DNA from: Avena insularis
Taxonomy: Eukaryota > Streptophyta > Magnoliopsida > Poales > Poaceae
Length of the DNA stretch: 64,000 nucleotides
Assembly (NCBI GenBank): GCA_023614405.1
Contig: CM042697.1
Span: forward strand, 303,832,323-303,896,322
Direction of reading: 5' to 3'
Part shown: positions 33,391 through 44,010 of the stretch, one piece after another
Numbering within the stretch: position 1 is the first letter of the stretch
Layout: every line of letters starts with the position of its first letter
Position numbers and translations under genes: made by a program
Notes under the pieces: generated by a model
What the model was told of the DNA's origin: nothing
What the model saw: the letters and a program-made list of their open reading frames with translations, nothing else
The model's database searches: none

Positions 33391-33925
33391 CATCTCTCTC
33401 ATTTCAATAAGAGTTATGTTTTTGGAATCAATGGCTATCTCCACGGTACATGAAGAAACTCGCTTATTAACTCCGCCATCAAGTTTTTCCATGTATGAAT
33501 CCATGTCTAGGTGTATATTGAACTTAGCTTGATCAGCATCTGGTGGTCCGTAAACTCGAGCAGCAGAAGCTCTGGCAGCAAGATCTCTAGTATCTATATA
33601 CATATAATCAATCATAGCTTCAACTTTCATCTTACGATTAGCTGCACAACACTCCCAAAGCATTTGAAGCTCATGGTAGTGCTCAATTTGCATATAGGTA
33701 TCACTCATGTTACGCCACACCAATTTTTTCCCCTGTCTAGATCTCCAAGAAATCCTAGCATGAGGCATATCTATCAGCTACAAAACAGACACAACCTCCT
33801 TGCAGTTAACAAGCAGACACACATCCTGCCCGAACACAACCCTCTCGCAGCCAAAATCTAGTTTTGTAATGTACTGGCGGACATAAAACACGAACTCATA
33901 TAGCTCTGCTGCATCGAAGTTGTTC
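33145..33925 (-). pseudogene. Unknown TE-associated gene, 3' exon
   Basis: The minus-strand exon begins after an acceptor (AATTAG) at about 33926 and reads NNFDAAELYEFVFYVRQYI, then a TAG near 33779, then MPHARISWRSRQGKKLVWRN and on through MVGKEIIIGPKQM at 33355. A TGA at 33349 interrupts the frame, which then continues LRWWHHKKQEFIEFLDIDD to a TGA at 33145. Apart from the two stops the ~260-codon frame is intact. The conserved style (WWHHKKQ, acidic linkers, Gln/Lys run IMQQKKQ) suggests a nuclear protein, but I do not recognise the family. Its last 80 codons are repeated in the tandem duplication downstream. It is cut off upstream by the Maximus-like LTR at 34034. Confidence 0.55.
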
Positions 33926-34033
33926 CTAATTTGATAAAAAAGGGAACATTTCAGTTCACTCGACTCTACTAGTCAGTAACTAATCTACTTGTATTACAAG
34001 ACACAGATAAGAAAAATTCACCTGTCGCTCTTC

Positions 34034-34178
34034 TGAAAGGATCGTATGGGCACCTAGAGGGGGTGAATAGGTGCTACTTCAAATTTTCTTCCTTTTCAAA
34101 TTAAGGTTTGGCAAGAAAGGTAAATTCTCTAGATAATGCAACTACGGTGAATTTACCTATATGACAAGCAAGCACAAT
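34034..34178 (-). repeat. Maximus-like 3' LTR, terminal part
   Basis: Last ~145 bases of the LTR in its own orientation, ending ...CGATCCTTTCA at 34034. The rest of the LTR is at 48638-49885, displaced by the chromovirus inserted at ACAAT (34174-34178). Confidence 0.8.
34174..34178. repeat. Target site duplication ACAAT (left)
   Basis: ACAAT directly before the chromovirus LTR start; exact partner at 48633-48637. Confidence 0.9.
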
Positions 34179-35049
34179 TGTAGCATCCCAATTGTCTAAC
34201 AATTGTAATGCTACTTGGTCTAGTAATATAATAGCTACTTCAAATATATAATTGTTGCATCATAATTATATCATGCTCATGTCATCATGCCTCCTTGCAT
34301 TTGAGCATCATATAAAACCCTTTTCCATTTGGTTCTTAACTCATATGCATTATTAATTGTATTTGCCTCTTGATATTGTATTTGGTTCTTGATATATTGT
34401 TTCAATGCCCAAGTTGAGTTGGGGGCATATCTCTTATTAACTCCACCACCTTTCTTTCACCACCTTATAATTCCACCATCCAACTAAATATGGGCTTTGC
34501 ACTTTATTTGGGTTTTACCTCTAGCTCATGTGGGTTGGGATGGATCCAATTCTTTTTCCACATGCTCTCATCTTAGCATCATGTTGTTTTCACATTATTG
34601 ATATATGAGGGCCACATGGCCACCTTTGCATGCCTTGTGAGTGGAGCCTTTTCATGGCTTCCATATGGATTGTTTTGGGGTTATTATCATGTTGGAATAT
34701 TGTTGGGCTTACTAAATGCCTAGTGGCACATACACACTAGCAAGTTCCAAGCTTACTCAAACATGATCATCTCCATCTATTTCCACTTGGAACTTTCCTT
34801 GTAATTCTTTTGCTTGAGCCTTACTCCACACTTTGGAATGCATAAGAAAATGCCATGTAAATAATCTTGTTTTCACAAAGATAAACATGGTATTAATTAA
34901 TTATGCATGGCCCATGCAAGCACCACCTTTTTACTTGTCTTTTGGATTTTATTTGCATTTTTGAATGAATCTAAACCACACCCATCTATCCATCTCTCTC
35001 TCTTTTCTTCACCTCCCTCTCCTTTTTCTCCACCATCCATGCATGATCT

Positions 35050-35290
35050 TGTGTATCCTATCTAAACCCTAACCATCCTCCCCTAATCCTCTATCTAATC
35101 CTAAACCCTACCACCCTATCCACCTACCCATCTAACCCTAACGATCTAAGCTAAACCCTAGCCCTAGCATGTTACACCCTCTCTCCCTCTCGGCCTCTCT
35201 CTCTCTCACCTAGCTTGGCCCCACTTGGCCACCCTCTCACCCAAACCCTAGCTGGCCACCTAGCTACCCCCCCAACCCTAGATCCAACCC
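35050..35290 (+). repeat. Telobox-like (AAACCCTA) cluster in the LTR
   Basis: At least seven CCCTA-containing words, including TAAACCCTAACC, TAAACCCTACC, TAACCCTAACG, TAAACCCTAGCCCTAG and AAACCCTAGCTGG. The same cluster is in the other LTR (44893-45135). It is interspersed rather than a tandem telomeric array. Confidence 0.7.
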
Positions 35291-36336
35291 TAGCCCGAGG
35301 CTACCACCACCCCAACCCGAGCTCCTCCCTCCCTCTCTTTTCTATCTCTGCCAGAGGACCCCACCACCCGAGCCTGCCTCTGCCTCCTTGGCCTCACCCT
35401 GGTCCCACATGCCAGCTCCCCCTACAGTCTCGCCTCGCGTGAGGAGGAAGGAGGGAAAAGGTGGCCACCTTTTCTCCAACCACTCCCCCACGGCACCTCC
35501 TCTCCTCTCCGTCCCTATCCACCCTCTGCCTCTCCAGCTACCCCAGATCCACCCAACGGCGCCTCCTCCTCTCTACTCCATCGCCACACCATCACACCGT
35601 TTACACCTCGGCCTCCACCAGTCCGATCCAGCCGAGCAGCACGTCCGTGGAGCGGCCTGGGAGATCAACGGCGCTTCCCTGCTTCACCCTGAGCCCGACG
35701 ACGAGGAGGAGACGGACCGGAGCCACCCGAACCAGCGCGAGCCCGACGCAAACCCTAGATCCTCTGGCCGTCTGCCTCGACGCCGATCCTCTGCGTCTCG
35801 AGCCGATCCAACCGCACCGACACACTCTCGGTGAGCTACCTGATCTCCTGGACATGCTCCGCCGCGCTATCGTCGTCCAGAGCCGTCTTGCGTTTCATCG
35901 AGCACGCTCGGCCAAGCGCAGGCCTCGCTGTCGCTCCCCCGCACTTAAACCCTAGCTAGGCCACGACGCCTCCTCACACTAAGCCTGGCCAGCGCGGTGT
36001 TCCGCCACATGAGCCCTAGGTCCGTTGAATCCTCAGCGTCGTCCAGCGTCTGAGCACCGATCTGTCCTCTGCTCGCGGAGAAGAGGAACAGTACGGGCGG
36101 TCGTTTTGCGCATACCCCCCTGCTTTCTTTTTCGACTCAACCCGCGGTCCACCAAGCCCCACCTGCCAGCCACCATGCAGATCTTGCAGAGAAGCCCCTC
36201 TGTTTCTCCGGACTTAACTCGCCTCCTCGCTGGCCCACAGCGGCCCAGCGACGCCACGACACGCTGGTCCATGTGTCTGTGGCCCCACATGTCATTCGCT
36301 AAGCTAGTTTAGGCATGTGTTAAACGTTTTTCTCGG

Positions 36337-36345
36337 TATAAAAAG
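36337..36345 (+). promoter_or_regulatory. TATA-like box of the chromovirus 5' LTR
   Basis: CGGTATAAAAAGG. The 3' LTR has TGGTATAAAAGG at 46243-46250. In the 3' LTR it is preceded by a ~58-base segment missing from the 5' LTR. Assignment as the promoter is an inference from sequence and position. Confidence 0.4.
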
Positions 36346-38704
36346 GTTTTCTAGATATCTGTTTTAATTCAAACTTATTTCAAATTAATTCAAATTCGAA
36401 ATTAAATCTGTTTTTAATTATCTTTTGAAATATAAATCCATTTAATGCAAATAATATATGTTTTCAAATCATAAAAATATGAGGAATTCAAATATGCAAT
36501 CGAAAATATATTTTGAACACTTAAAATTTCAAGTTGATTTAAATTACAATAAAATGCCCTTTGGCCTTAATAAATTAATAACTTTTGTTTTCTAACTCCA
36601 AATTTAACAAATGATATGTCTAAAATGATTAGCTCGACGAGACCTTTCTGTTGATGCGTTCCATTATATGTTTTGCAGCATGCATCATATAAATATAATG
36701 TGTACAGCAACTTAATTGTGAATAAAATGTGGCCAAAACTCAATATAATGCTTAATTATTGTTTTCCACACCTCACCCATGCCATGCTACTTTAATGCCA
36801 TGCAAATTGTGCATCATTCATCATGGCATGATTGTTTGTTTGATGCACTTTATTCATATGCTTGTGCACTTTATTTATGTTGGCCCTTGTTTGTTTGGTT
36901 CTTCTTCGAATAGACGCTGAGCAGGGGATATATCAAGAGAACCAGGAGCACTACCCAGATCCTTCTCTCGCTTCAACTGAGCTGCCAGGAAAGCACTACC
37001 ACATGCTTGCATACATATAGTACCTATTGCCTCTATCTTATTCTTGCATCATTGAGTCGCAATTCCATTAAATTGAATCCCAAGTATTGCATAGCCTTTA
37101 CTTTTGAACCCCACCGAAGCTTGTTCCTCCATCCCATGAGCCATTACTACAGGAGTTGTTTGAGCCATGCGAGTCGAGAACGACATGTGTAGGGTATGTG
37201 AGTGTCTGATGGATAACGAGGTACCTAAACAACTTAACCTGAGTAGTAATGGGATAACTAATGAAAGTGGCATCGGTGAGCCATATTTGCTATTTGGTTT
37301 TCAGGCTCACTTGTCTCCCGTAGGACCCCGAGTACTTGATTCCTGTTCCTTGAATATTCGCGCTATCCACATCCGGGAGGCTTATGAACCCTCCTGAGCC
37401 AGAGCTTGGTTCATTCTTATTTCTTGGGTCCACAAACTAGTTTGAGGTTTTATTTACTATCCTGTACTTATGCCATGTTTTACTGCTTTATTTAAAATTG
37501 TGCGAGGTACTGCACACTGTACTGTTTAGGAAAGCGGAGTGTTTTCGCGGTGTCAACAAGCCCAGCCACATTTTCCGGTTCCCAGTTGTTCACAGCCACT
37601 GACGCAAACCTTGAGGCCGTCTCGGAGTCAGCTAACTTCGTTGCGGGTAGCTCAATGGGGTGGCCCCCTGAAATATTTCTGAATCCTGTGATTGCTTTGT
37701 CGTGACTGCCTCGTTGGGTTTTGATTTGGTTTTTCCGAGGCATATCGAGTGTGTGTTGCTATTTGTGCACCCCTGCAGGGTAAAACTTTCTGAAAGCCGT
37801 GTCCACGGTTATGGACGACTTGGAGCACAGTTTCTCGATCATAGACAAGCATAACTAAAGTACCGCTTTTAATTTGACTAGACTAGGTACCTGACTAGTA
37901 AATAGTGCAACACTCACGGAATGGATAATGAAACTGCCAACGGATGGGGGGTTGTCCGTCCGCTTCCTCGTCGGTAAGCGAGGAGGAGGATGGATCTGTG
38001 GAGATTACCATTATAACCGTTATAACTGTTGTTATTAATTCACGGACATCCGCCTATCTATGGTTAGGCGGATGGTTAGCGAGTATCTATAGCATTGCTA
38101 GGGTTTCCCTTTTGCTGCAATTGCGTCACCCCAGGTTGTGTCCCCTTTAGCGGCATAAAGACTTGCTGAGTACCCCTAGGGTCTCACACGATAAATTATT
38201 GGTTCAGATGAACAGGTACACTCGCAAGATGGATCGGGTGGAAGAGAGACGATGTGGGCAACGATCATTCGTGTAGAGATTCGGAACGGGATCCGTGAGA
38301 TCTGTATGCGGGATGTGCTTATTTATGGGGCATCTTATGTCGATTTGCTTCTTATCCGTCGGATTTTGTCTTCCGCTCCGCTTGATACTCGTTGATTGAT
38401 GTATGAGGAGATATCCTAAACTATTATATCTATCTAGGATATTTGGATCTTGCCGTATGGTTGCTATATTCCTTTCTTTTTAGATGGAATGGCTCGATGT
38501 ACTATTGTATGGTGGCTTGCATACATACTCATTTGTGTATGTAGTTGATCCCTTCGCCGATTACGCCGTTCTTGTCCCGATGTTTGGAAATGGTTGGGAC
38601 GGCCGAAAGGTCTACCTGTGAGTGGCATTTGGGCCCCACCGCATTATTTCAACCATTTCGATCATCGGCTTGTACTAGGGCGTAATTCACCGAGGTAGTT
38701 ACAA

Positions 38705-38717
38705 TTGGTATCGAGCC
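38705..38717 (+). other. Primer binding site, initiator tRNA-Met type (mutated)
   Basis: TTGGTATCGAGCC two bases after the LTR, a one-base-deleted form of the usual TGGTATCAGAGCC. Confidence 0.8.
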
Positions 38718-39554
38718 ATCCCGACCTTCGTGGTCTCAGCCAAATGGTCGTTTGCATCTAGCAAATATTTTGGTAGTTATGTATACTAGGGAAAACAAAA
38801 GCGAGTAGGACTGCTTCCACTTTTCTTCTTACCCACCCACCACCCTTTTCTGGTAAGGAAGTGTAACGTTTTCAATCCTCTTCTTAAAAATTCAAACTAG
38901 GATTCACGTGTTCTGGGATTCCGTAGTACCATAGGTTGTGTATCTGTGTGTGTGAGTGTGTGTGTGTGTAATCCCTTGTCTATCTGTTGCATCCAAGTTG
39001 TTATCTTTATCGGGCTTTTCGTTATCAACTGTTGGTGCATTCCATACCAACAGGCTTTTGCAAACCGACGCGATCTGTCTTACTCTTTGTTATCCGACGT
39101 CATCTTGTTTGGGGTGTTCGTTTCCGTAGTCTCTAATCTGTAGGATCATCTTGAGAAGAAGGTGTTGGGATATGTGTTTTACTTATTCATGTGCGGAGTA
39201 ATGGTTTGAGTGCGGGATGGAGTCGCGACCATACCACTACTTTTATCATTGCTCTTGTATATTGAGTTGGTAGAGTCACTAATCTTGATTCGTTAAGGGA
39301 TTTTGCGCATCTATTGGTATTTTAATGCCGAAATTTGTGGAAAAATTTTTTCTTTGATATATTTGTGTACCACACTCCTTTTCAGTCGTGTGCGATATGC
39401 TTAATATCTTCTAGGTGCTTTGAACTTCGTTGATATTTTAATATCATCTTAGTAAATTGTATCCTTTAATCTTGGTTAATTCCATCTTGGTACTATTTTG
39501 GATTATTATTATTCTCCATCATAGTACTGACTTGTGTTTTATATCAATAACAGG
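38718..39554 (+). other. Chromovirus leader
   Basis: Untranslated leader between primer site and gag. It contains a TG/GT microsatellite at 38936-38970 and T-rich sequence. No conserved frame. Confidence 0.6.
38936..38970. repeat. GT microsatellite
   Basis: Imperfect TG/GT repeats (TTGTGTATCTGTGTGTGTGAGTG...TGTGTA), inside the chromovirus leader. Confidence 0.9.
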
Positions 39555-41115
39555 ATGGCACCACCACGTCGTTCTGAGGAGGACATACAACCTGAACTGG
39601 GGGCAGCGTTGTCAAGCATCGCCAATGCCTTGGCAGCAATGCAATGAGAATCCAGCGTTTTGAGGAAAGTGTCGAGGAGGAATGAGTTTGTTCCGCTACC
39701 TCCACCTCCCAAGCGAGGAGACATCAAAAGCTTTCAAGTTCAACCCACGCCAATTTGATGTTTCGATCAACCACTTGATGCTGATGATTGGTTGCGTGAG
39801 ATGTCAAGGTCACCGATAATCGCTGATGTTCCCGAGCAAGAATGGGTAAAGTGTTCTACTCACCTTACGAAGGAGATGCAGCTCGGTGGGAGAATTACAC
39901 AAGGCAAATCGCACGGTTTTCAGCCTACTTGGGGACAGTTCACTGGAGCTTTCAAGAGCAAGATGTCACGGAAATTGTCATGGAGAGGATGAAGGAAGTG
40001 TTTCTCAACCTCAAGCAGGGCAATGATAATGTCAATACCTACATCAGGAACTTCATGAACCTTTCTCGTTATGGTGGCGATGAGATCTCTGATGACAAAA
40101 AGAAGCAAAAGAGGTTCAGGCAAGGGCTCAATGCATCGATCAAGTATGCAATCACACATGCAAGGCCAGCGTCTTTTCTGGAACTTCAGCATACAGCTCT
40201 GCAGGAAGAGGCAAGTAGGCAAGTGTTTGAGGAGTCAAAGAAACACAACCGTGATGCAGCAAGCTCTTCAGCTATGTCAGCTCCTTCTAAGCGTCGTGTC
40301 TGGGTTCCTAACACCCCACCGTCGCTCCCGGCTCCACCAAGACCTTCAAGCTACGCGGCAAGGCCACCAAACTTCCTCACTGCTGCTCCCAGGGGCTACA
40401 ACCACCACTACCCTGGAGCGCCTGGCGGAGTCCCTGGCTACGTTGCTCCACGCCCACCTGGTGCTTGTTACACGTGTGGAGACTCTGGGCATCAAAGCTG
40501 GAACTGTCCGATGAAGAACAAGGCTCTTCCTCCACCACCTCCAAGATCTGCGGCAAGCTCTCCTTTGGTTCGTGCACCACCACCTCGGGCTCTCAACATC
40601 AACACTAATCCCGGGTCTGCTGTTGCTCGTGCCAACTGCATCAACGCCGCTCAAGCTGAGCATGCACCTGGAGTTGTGATGGGTATGCTTCCCGTTAACT
40701 CAGTTCCTGCAAGAGTTTTGTTTGATTCTGGTGCATCGCATTCTTTTGTGTCTCACAAGTTTGCACATGAGAATGAGTTAGTGATGGATCCTCTCCTTAA
40801 GCGGTTAATGGTCCTATCTCCTGGAGCAAAGATGGCAGCTTCTAAAATCAGCCATGGCAATCAAATTGAGATTGGTGGCTCTTCGTTCTCGGCTTCCTTG
40901 ATTGTTCTGGGCAATTCTGACATTGATGTCATCTTGGGCATGGATTGGTTGACAGCAAATGCAGCTGTGATTGATTGTGCTGAATGCTCGGTTTCTCTGA
41001 AGATTCCTGAAGGCCATATAGTCTATTCTCCAAGTCTGACTCCTGCTATCCAGCTTTTCTCTTTGGCAGCTCTGAATGTTGATGCTATGGAGGCTATTCA
41101 GAGTGTTCCGGTGGT
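39555..41115 (+). pseudogene. Chromovirus gag-protease
   Basis: Gag starts at ATG 39555 (MAPPRRSEEDIQPELGAALS) but loses frame by a stop at 39645 and small indels before 39842. From 39842 the frame is open. It holds the capsid core (WENYTRQIARFSAYLGTVHW; VFLNLKQGNDNVNTYIRNFM), a Pro-rich linker, one zinc knuckle CYTCGDSGHQSWNCP (about 40467-40511; C-x2-C-x4-H-x4-C) and the aspartic protease motif LFDSGASHSFVS (about 40717-40752), followed by VILGMDWL. Gag would form the virus-like particle and bind RNA through the knuckle; the protease would process the polyprotein. The same frame runs on into the pre-RT segment to 41323. Length and domain order are normal for Tekay elements apart from the damaged N-terminus. 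Confidence 0.92.
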
Positions 41116-42500
41116 CTGTGAGTTCCTAGATGTCTTTCCTGAAGAGTTGCCAGGTATGCCTCCGGATCGAGAGGTTGAGTTTGTTATTGAGCTTGAACCT
41201 GGTACCGCTCCTATCTCCAAGCAGCCTTATAAAATGGGTCCTGCTGAGTTGGCTGAACTCAAACGTCAGCTTGATGAACAAGAGAAGTTGGGTTTCATTC
41301 AGCATGATTTCTTCTTGGGGTAGCCCTACTCTCTTTGTGAAGAAGCGAGACCAGACTGATAGACTTTGTGTTGACTATCGGGCTCTCAATGCTAAAACCA
41401 TCAAGAATAAATATCCCCTTCCGCAGATTAATGATCTCTTCGATCAGCTAGCTGGAGCTGTGGTTTTCTCTAAGCTTGACTTGAGAAGTGGTTATCACCA
41501 AATCAAGATTCGCAAGGAAGATGTTCCGAAGACAGCTTTCACCACCCGCTATGGCCTGTATGAGTACACGGTCATGTCTTTCGGTCTCACCAACGCACCT
41601 GCCACCTTCTCGAGGCTCATGAACTCGGTTTTCATGGAGTATCTTGATAAGTTCGTTGTGGTCTACCTGGATGACATCCTAGTCTATTCTAAGTCACAAG
41701 AAGAGCATGAAGAACACCTCTGGTGTGTCCTAAGCAAGCTTCGTGAGAACCGCTTGTATGCAAAGTTCTCCAAGTGTGAGTTTTGGCTGCCTCAAGTTAC
41801 CTATCTTGGTCACGTCATCTCTGCCAAGGGCATTGCAGTCAATCCGGAAACTGTGAAGACAATTGTCGAATGGCTTCCTCCTGTTAATGTCAAAGAAGTG
41901 CGAAGTTTCCTTGGTTTGGCTAGTTATTGCCGTCGCTTCGTTCAGAACTTCTCGAAGATAGCGAAGCCTCTTACCGATCTCCTCAAGAAAGGCAAGAAAT
42001 ACCTTTGGACTCCTGCATGTCAAGCAAGCTTTGAGACACTCAAAGAGAAGCTCACTTCCACACCAGTCTTGGTTCCTCCGGATACATCCAAGCCGTTTCA
42101 GATATTCTGTGACGCCTCTTTGCATGGATTGGGTGCGGTCCTTATGCAAGAAAAACAAGTTGTTGCTTATGCCTCTCGTCGATTGAAGACGATGAGATCA
42201 ACTATCCTACACATGACCTCGAGCTCGCAGCTTGTCTTTGCTTTGAAAGTATGGAGGCACTACTTGCTTGGCAACCGTTGTGAGATCTTTTCCGTCACAA
42301 GAGTCCAAGTATATCTTTACTCAGCCTGATCTCAACCTTAGGCAAAGGAGATGGATTGAAGCAATCAATGACTTCGATTTGACCATCAACTACACTCGGG
42401 CAAAGCTAATGTTATGGCAGATGCTCTCGCAAAGCTTATGTCAACAACCTCATGATGGAAGAACAACAGCCTCTCTTGTGCGAGGAATTCCGTCGACTCA
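41116..42500 (+). pseudogene. Chromovirus reverse transcriptase - RNase H
   Basis: The pre-RT segment ([20 protein letters not shown]) ends in a frameshift at about 41310, after which RT continues as [22 protein letters not shown] shows [27 protein letters not shown] and the catalytic YLDDILVY (about 41662-41685). RNase H follows with [16 protein letters not shown] (about 42100-42147) and [18 protein letters not shown] frameshift at about 42185 (the TTHELELA-type block is disrupted) and another near 42290 break the frame. It then resumes as [19 protein letters not shown] and degenerates after 42400. The enzyme would make the DNA copy of the element RNA; here it is inactive because of the frameshifts, although the catalytic residues remain. 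Confidence 0.93.
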
Positions 42501-43973
42501 ACCTCGAAATTGTGGAACAAGGGTATCTCGAACCTTCTAGCAACACCTCTCTTAGAAGAAAAGGTTCGCTCTTCTCAGCTTGGTGATCCGCACACAAGAA
42601 AGATCATCTCCAGATTCAGCTTCCAGTATGAGTCCTTCCACGTTGATGATCAAGGCACGCTTTTCTTTGAACACGGATGTTTGTTCGAACTACCGGGTTT
42701 GAGAGAGCAAGTTCTCAAGGAGGCGCATGATTCTGTTCTTTCTATCCACCTGGCAGCACAAAGATGTACATGGACTTGAAAACACAATACTGGTGGCCTG
42801 GTTTGAAACGGTATTGTGCCAAGTATGTCTCGAGTGTGATGTCCGCGCAGAGTGAAAGCTGTCCATCGAAACCTTCCGGTCTTCTACAGCCATTGAAACC
42901 CCCGGAATGGAAATGGGAGAAAGTAGAGATGGACTTCATCACTGGTTTTCCAAGGTCGCAGAAGGGCAACAATGCAATCTTTGTTGTCATTGACAGGCTT
43001 TCTAAAGTGGCTCACTTCTTCCCCGTCAAGGAAACCATTTCGCAATTCAGTTGGCTGAGCTCTATATCAACGAATTGTCTCTCTATGGGGTTCCTCTCGA
43101 GATCAGTTCGCACCGTGGAAGCATCTTAACCTCCAAGTTCGGGAGAGTTTCCAAAATGCTTTGGGAACAAAGTTGAACTTCAGCACAGCTTACCACCCTC
43201 AACAAGGACAAGTTGAAAGGATCAATCAGATTCTGGAGGATATGCTTCGTGCTTGCGTCATCTCTTTTGGCATGAAGTGGGAAGAATGTCTTCCTTATGC
43301 TGAATTCTCTTACAACAACAGCTTCCAGAAAAGTCTAAAGATGGCACCATTTGAGGCTCTCTATGGTCGCAAATGCAGAACTCTGATTGGTTGGTCGGGT
43401 GCAGGAGAAAGGATCTTGTTTGGCCCTGACATTGTGACTCAAGCGGAGGAGAAGGTTCATATCATTCTGGAAAATCTGAGGATTGCTCAAAGTCGCTAGA
43501 AGAGCAATTATGACAGGAAGCACACGGACATGGAGTATGTCCCTGGTGATCTCGTTTACCTTCGTGTCACTCCCATGAGAGGCACGCGCCGTTTTGGTAT
43601 CAAAGGAAAGCTGGCTCCTAGATACATCGGTCCCTTCAAAGTTCGTGGAAGAAGAGGAGAAGTTGCTTATGCTCTTGAGCTCCCGGAAAAACTCAAGGTC
43701 CATGATGTTTTCCACATCTCTCAGCTCAAGAAGTGCTTCAAGGATCCTGGCAGGACCGTGGACCATGAGCTTATCAATCTCCAAGAAGACCTGTCTTATC
43801 AAGAACACCCCACAAAAATCCTTGAAGTCGCAGAAAGAAGGACTCGCAACAAGTCCATCAAGTTCTGCAAGGTGCAGTGGTCGCACCATTCCGTTGATGA
43901 AGCCACTTGGGAACGTGAAGATGAGCTCCGTGCCAAGTATCCTACCCTCTTCGTGTCTTCTTCTTCATCCTAG
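42501..43973 (+). pseudogene. Chromovirus integrase with C-terminal chromodomain
   Basis: The integrase begins with a damaged zinc-binding region (ILH-type block at 42720-42860: EAHDSVLSIH, LKTQYWWPGLKRY; the CxxC pair is split by a frameshift at about 42820-42850). The core carries MDFITGFPRSQKGNNAIFVV with the first Asp, then is shifted between 43040 and 43150 where the second Asp (SHRGS / TSKFWES part) is out of frame. It resumes as FSTAYHPQQGQVERINQIL, which contains the Glu. After a stop at 43497 the C-terminal part reads YVPGDLVYLRVTPM (the GPY/F-type block with ARYIGPFKV-like APRYIGPFKV). The chromodomain is NKSIKFCKVQWSHHSVDEAT and WEREDELRAKYP (about 43850-43940). Chromodomains target chromovirus insertion to modified chromatin. 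Confidence 0.92.
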
Positions 43974-43997
43974 AATCTCGGGGCGAGATTCCTGTTT

Positions 43998-44010
43998 AGT
44001 GGGGGAGAGT
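43998..44010 (+). other. Polypurine tract of the chromovirus
   Basis: AGTGGGGGAGAGT immediately before the 3' LTR start TGTAGCATCC at 44011. Confidence 0.85.

Larger units (their letters stand above)
34179..38703 (+). repeat. 5' LTR of the chromovirus
   Basis: About 4.5 kb, TGTAGCATCC...GTAGTTACA. It contains a stretch rich in AAACCCTA/CCCTAA words (35050-35290 and 35745-35955), a CpG-rich block (35290-36300), a TATA-like TATAAAAAG at 36337 and an AT-rich downstream part. Relative to the 3' LTR it lacks about 58 bases just before the TATA-like box and many 1-3-base pieces. Confidence 0.93.

Noticed and set aside
35388..35955. Long overlapping frames in the CpG-rich part of the chromovirus LTR
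   Set aside because: High GC lengthens random frames; the frames are not kept between the two LTRs (35388-35955 and 45280-45800 differ by many indels).
39155..39550. Possible short RNA gene in the chromovirus leader
   Set aside because: No cloverleaf, box or hairpin motif that I could support by eye.
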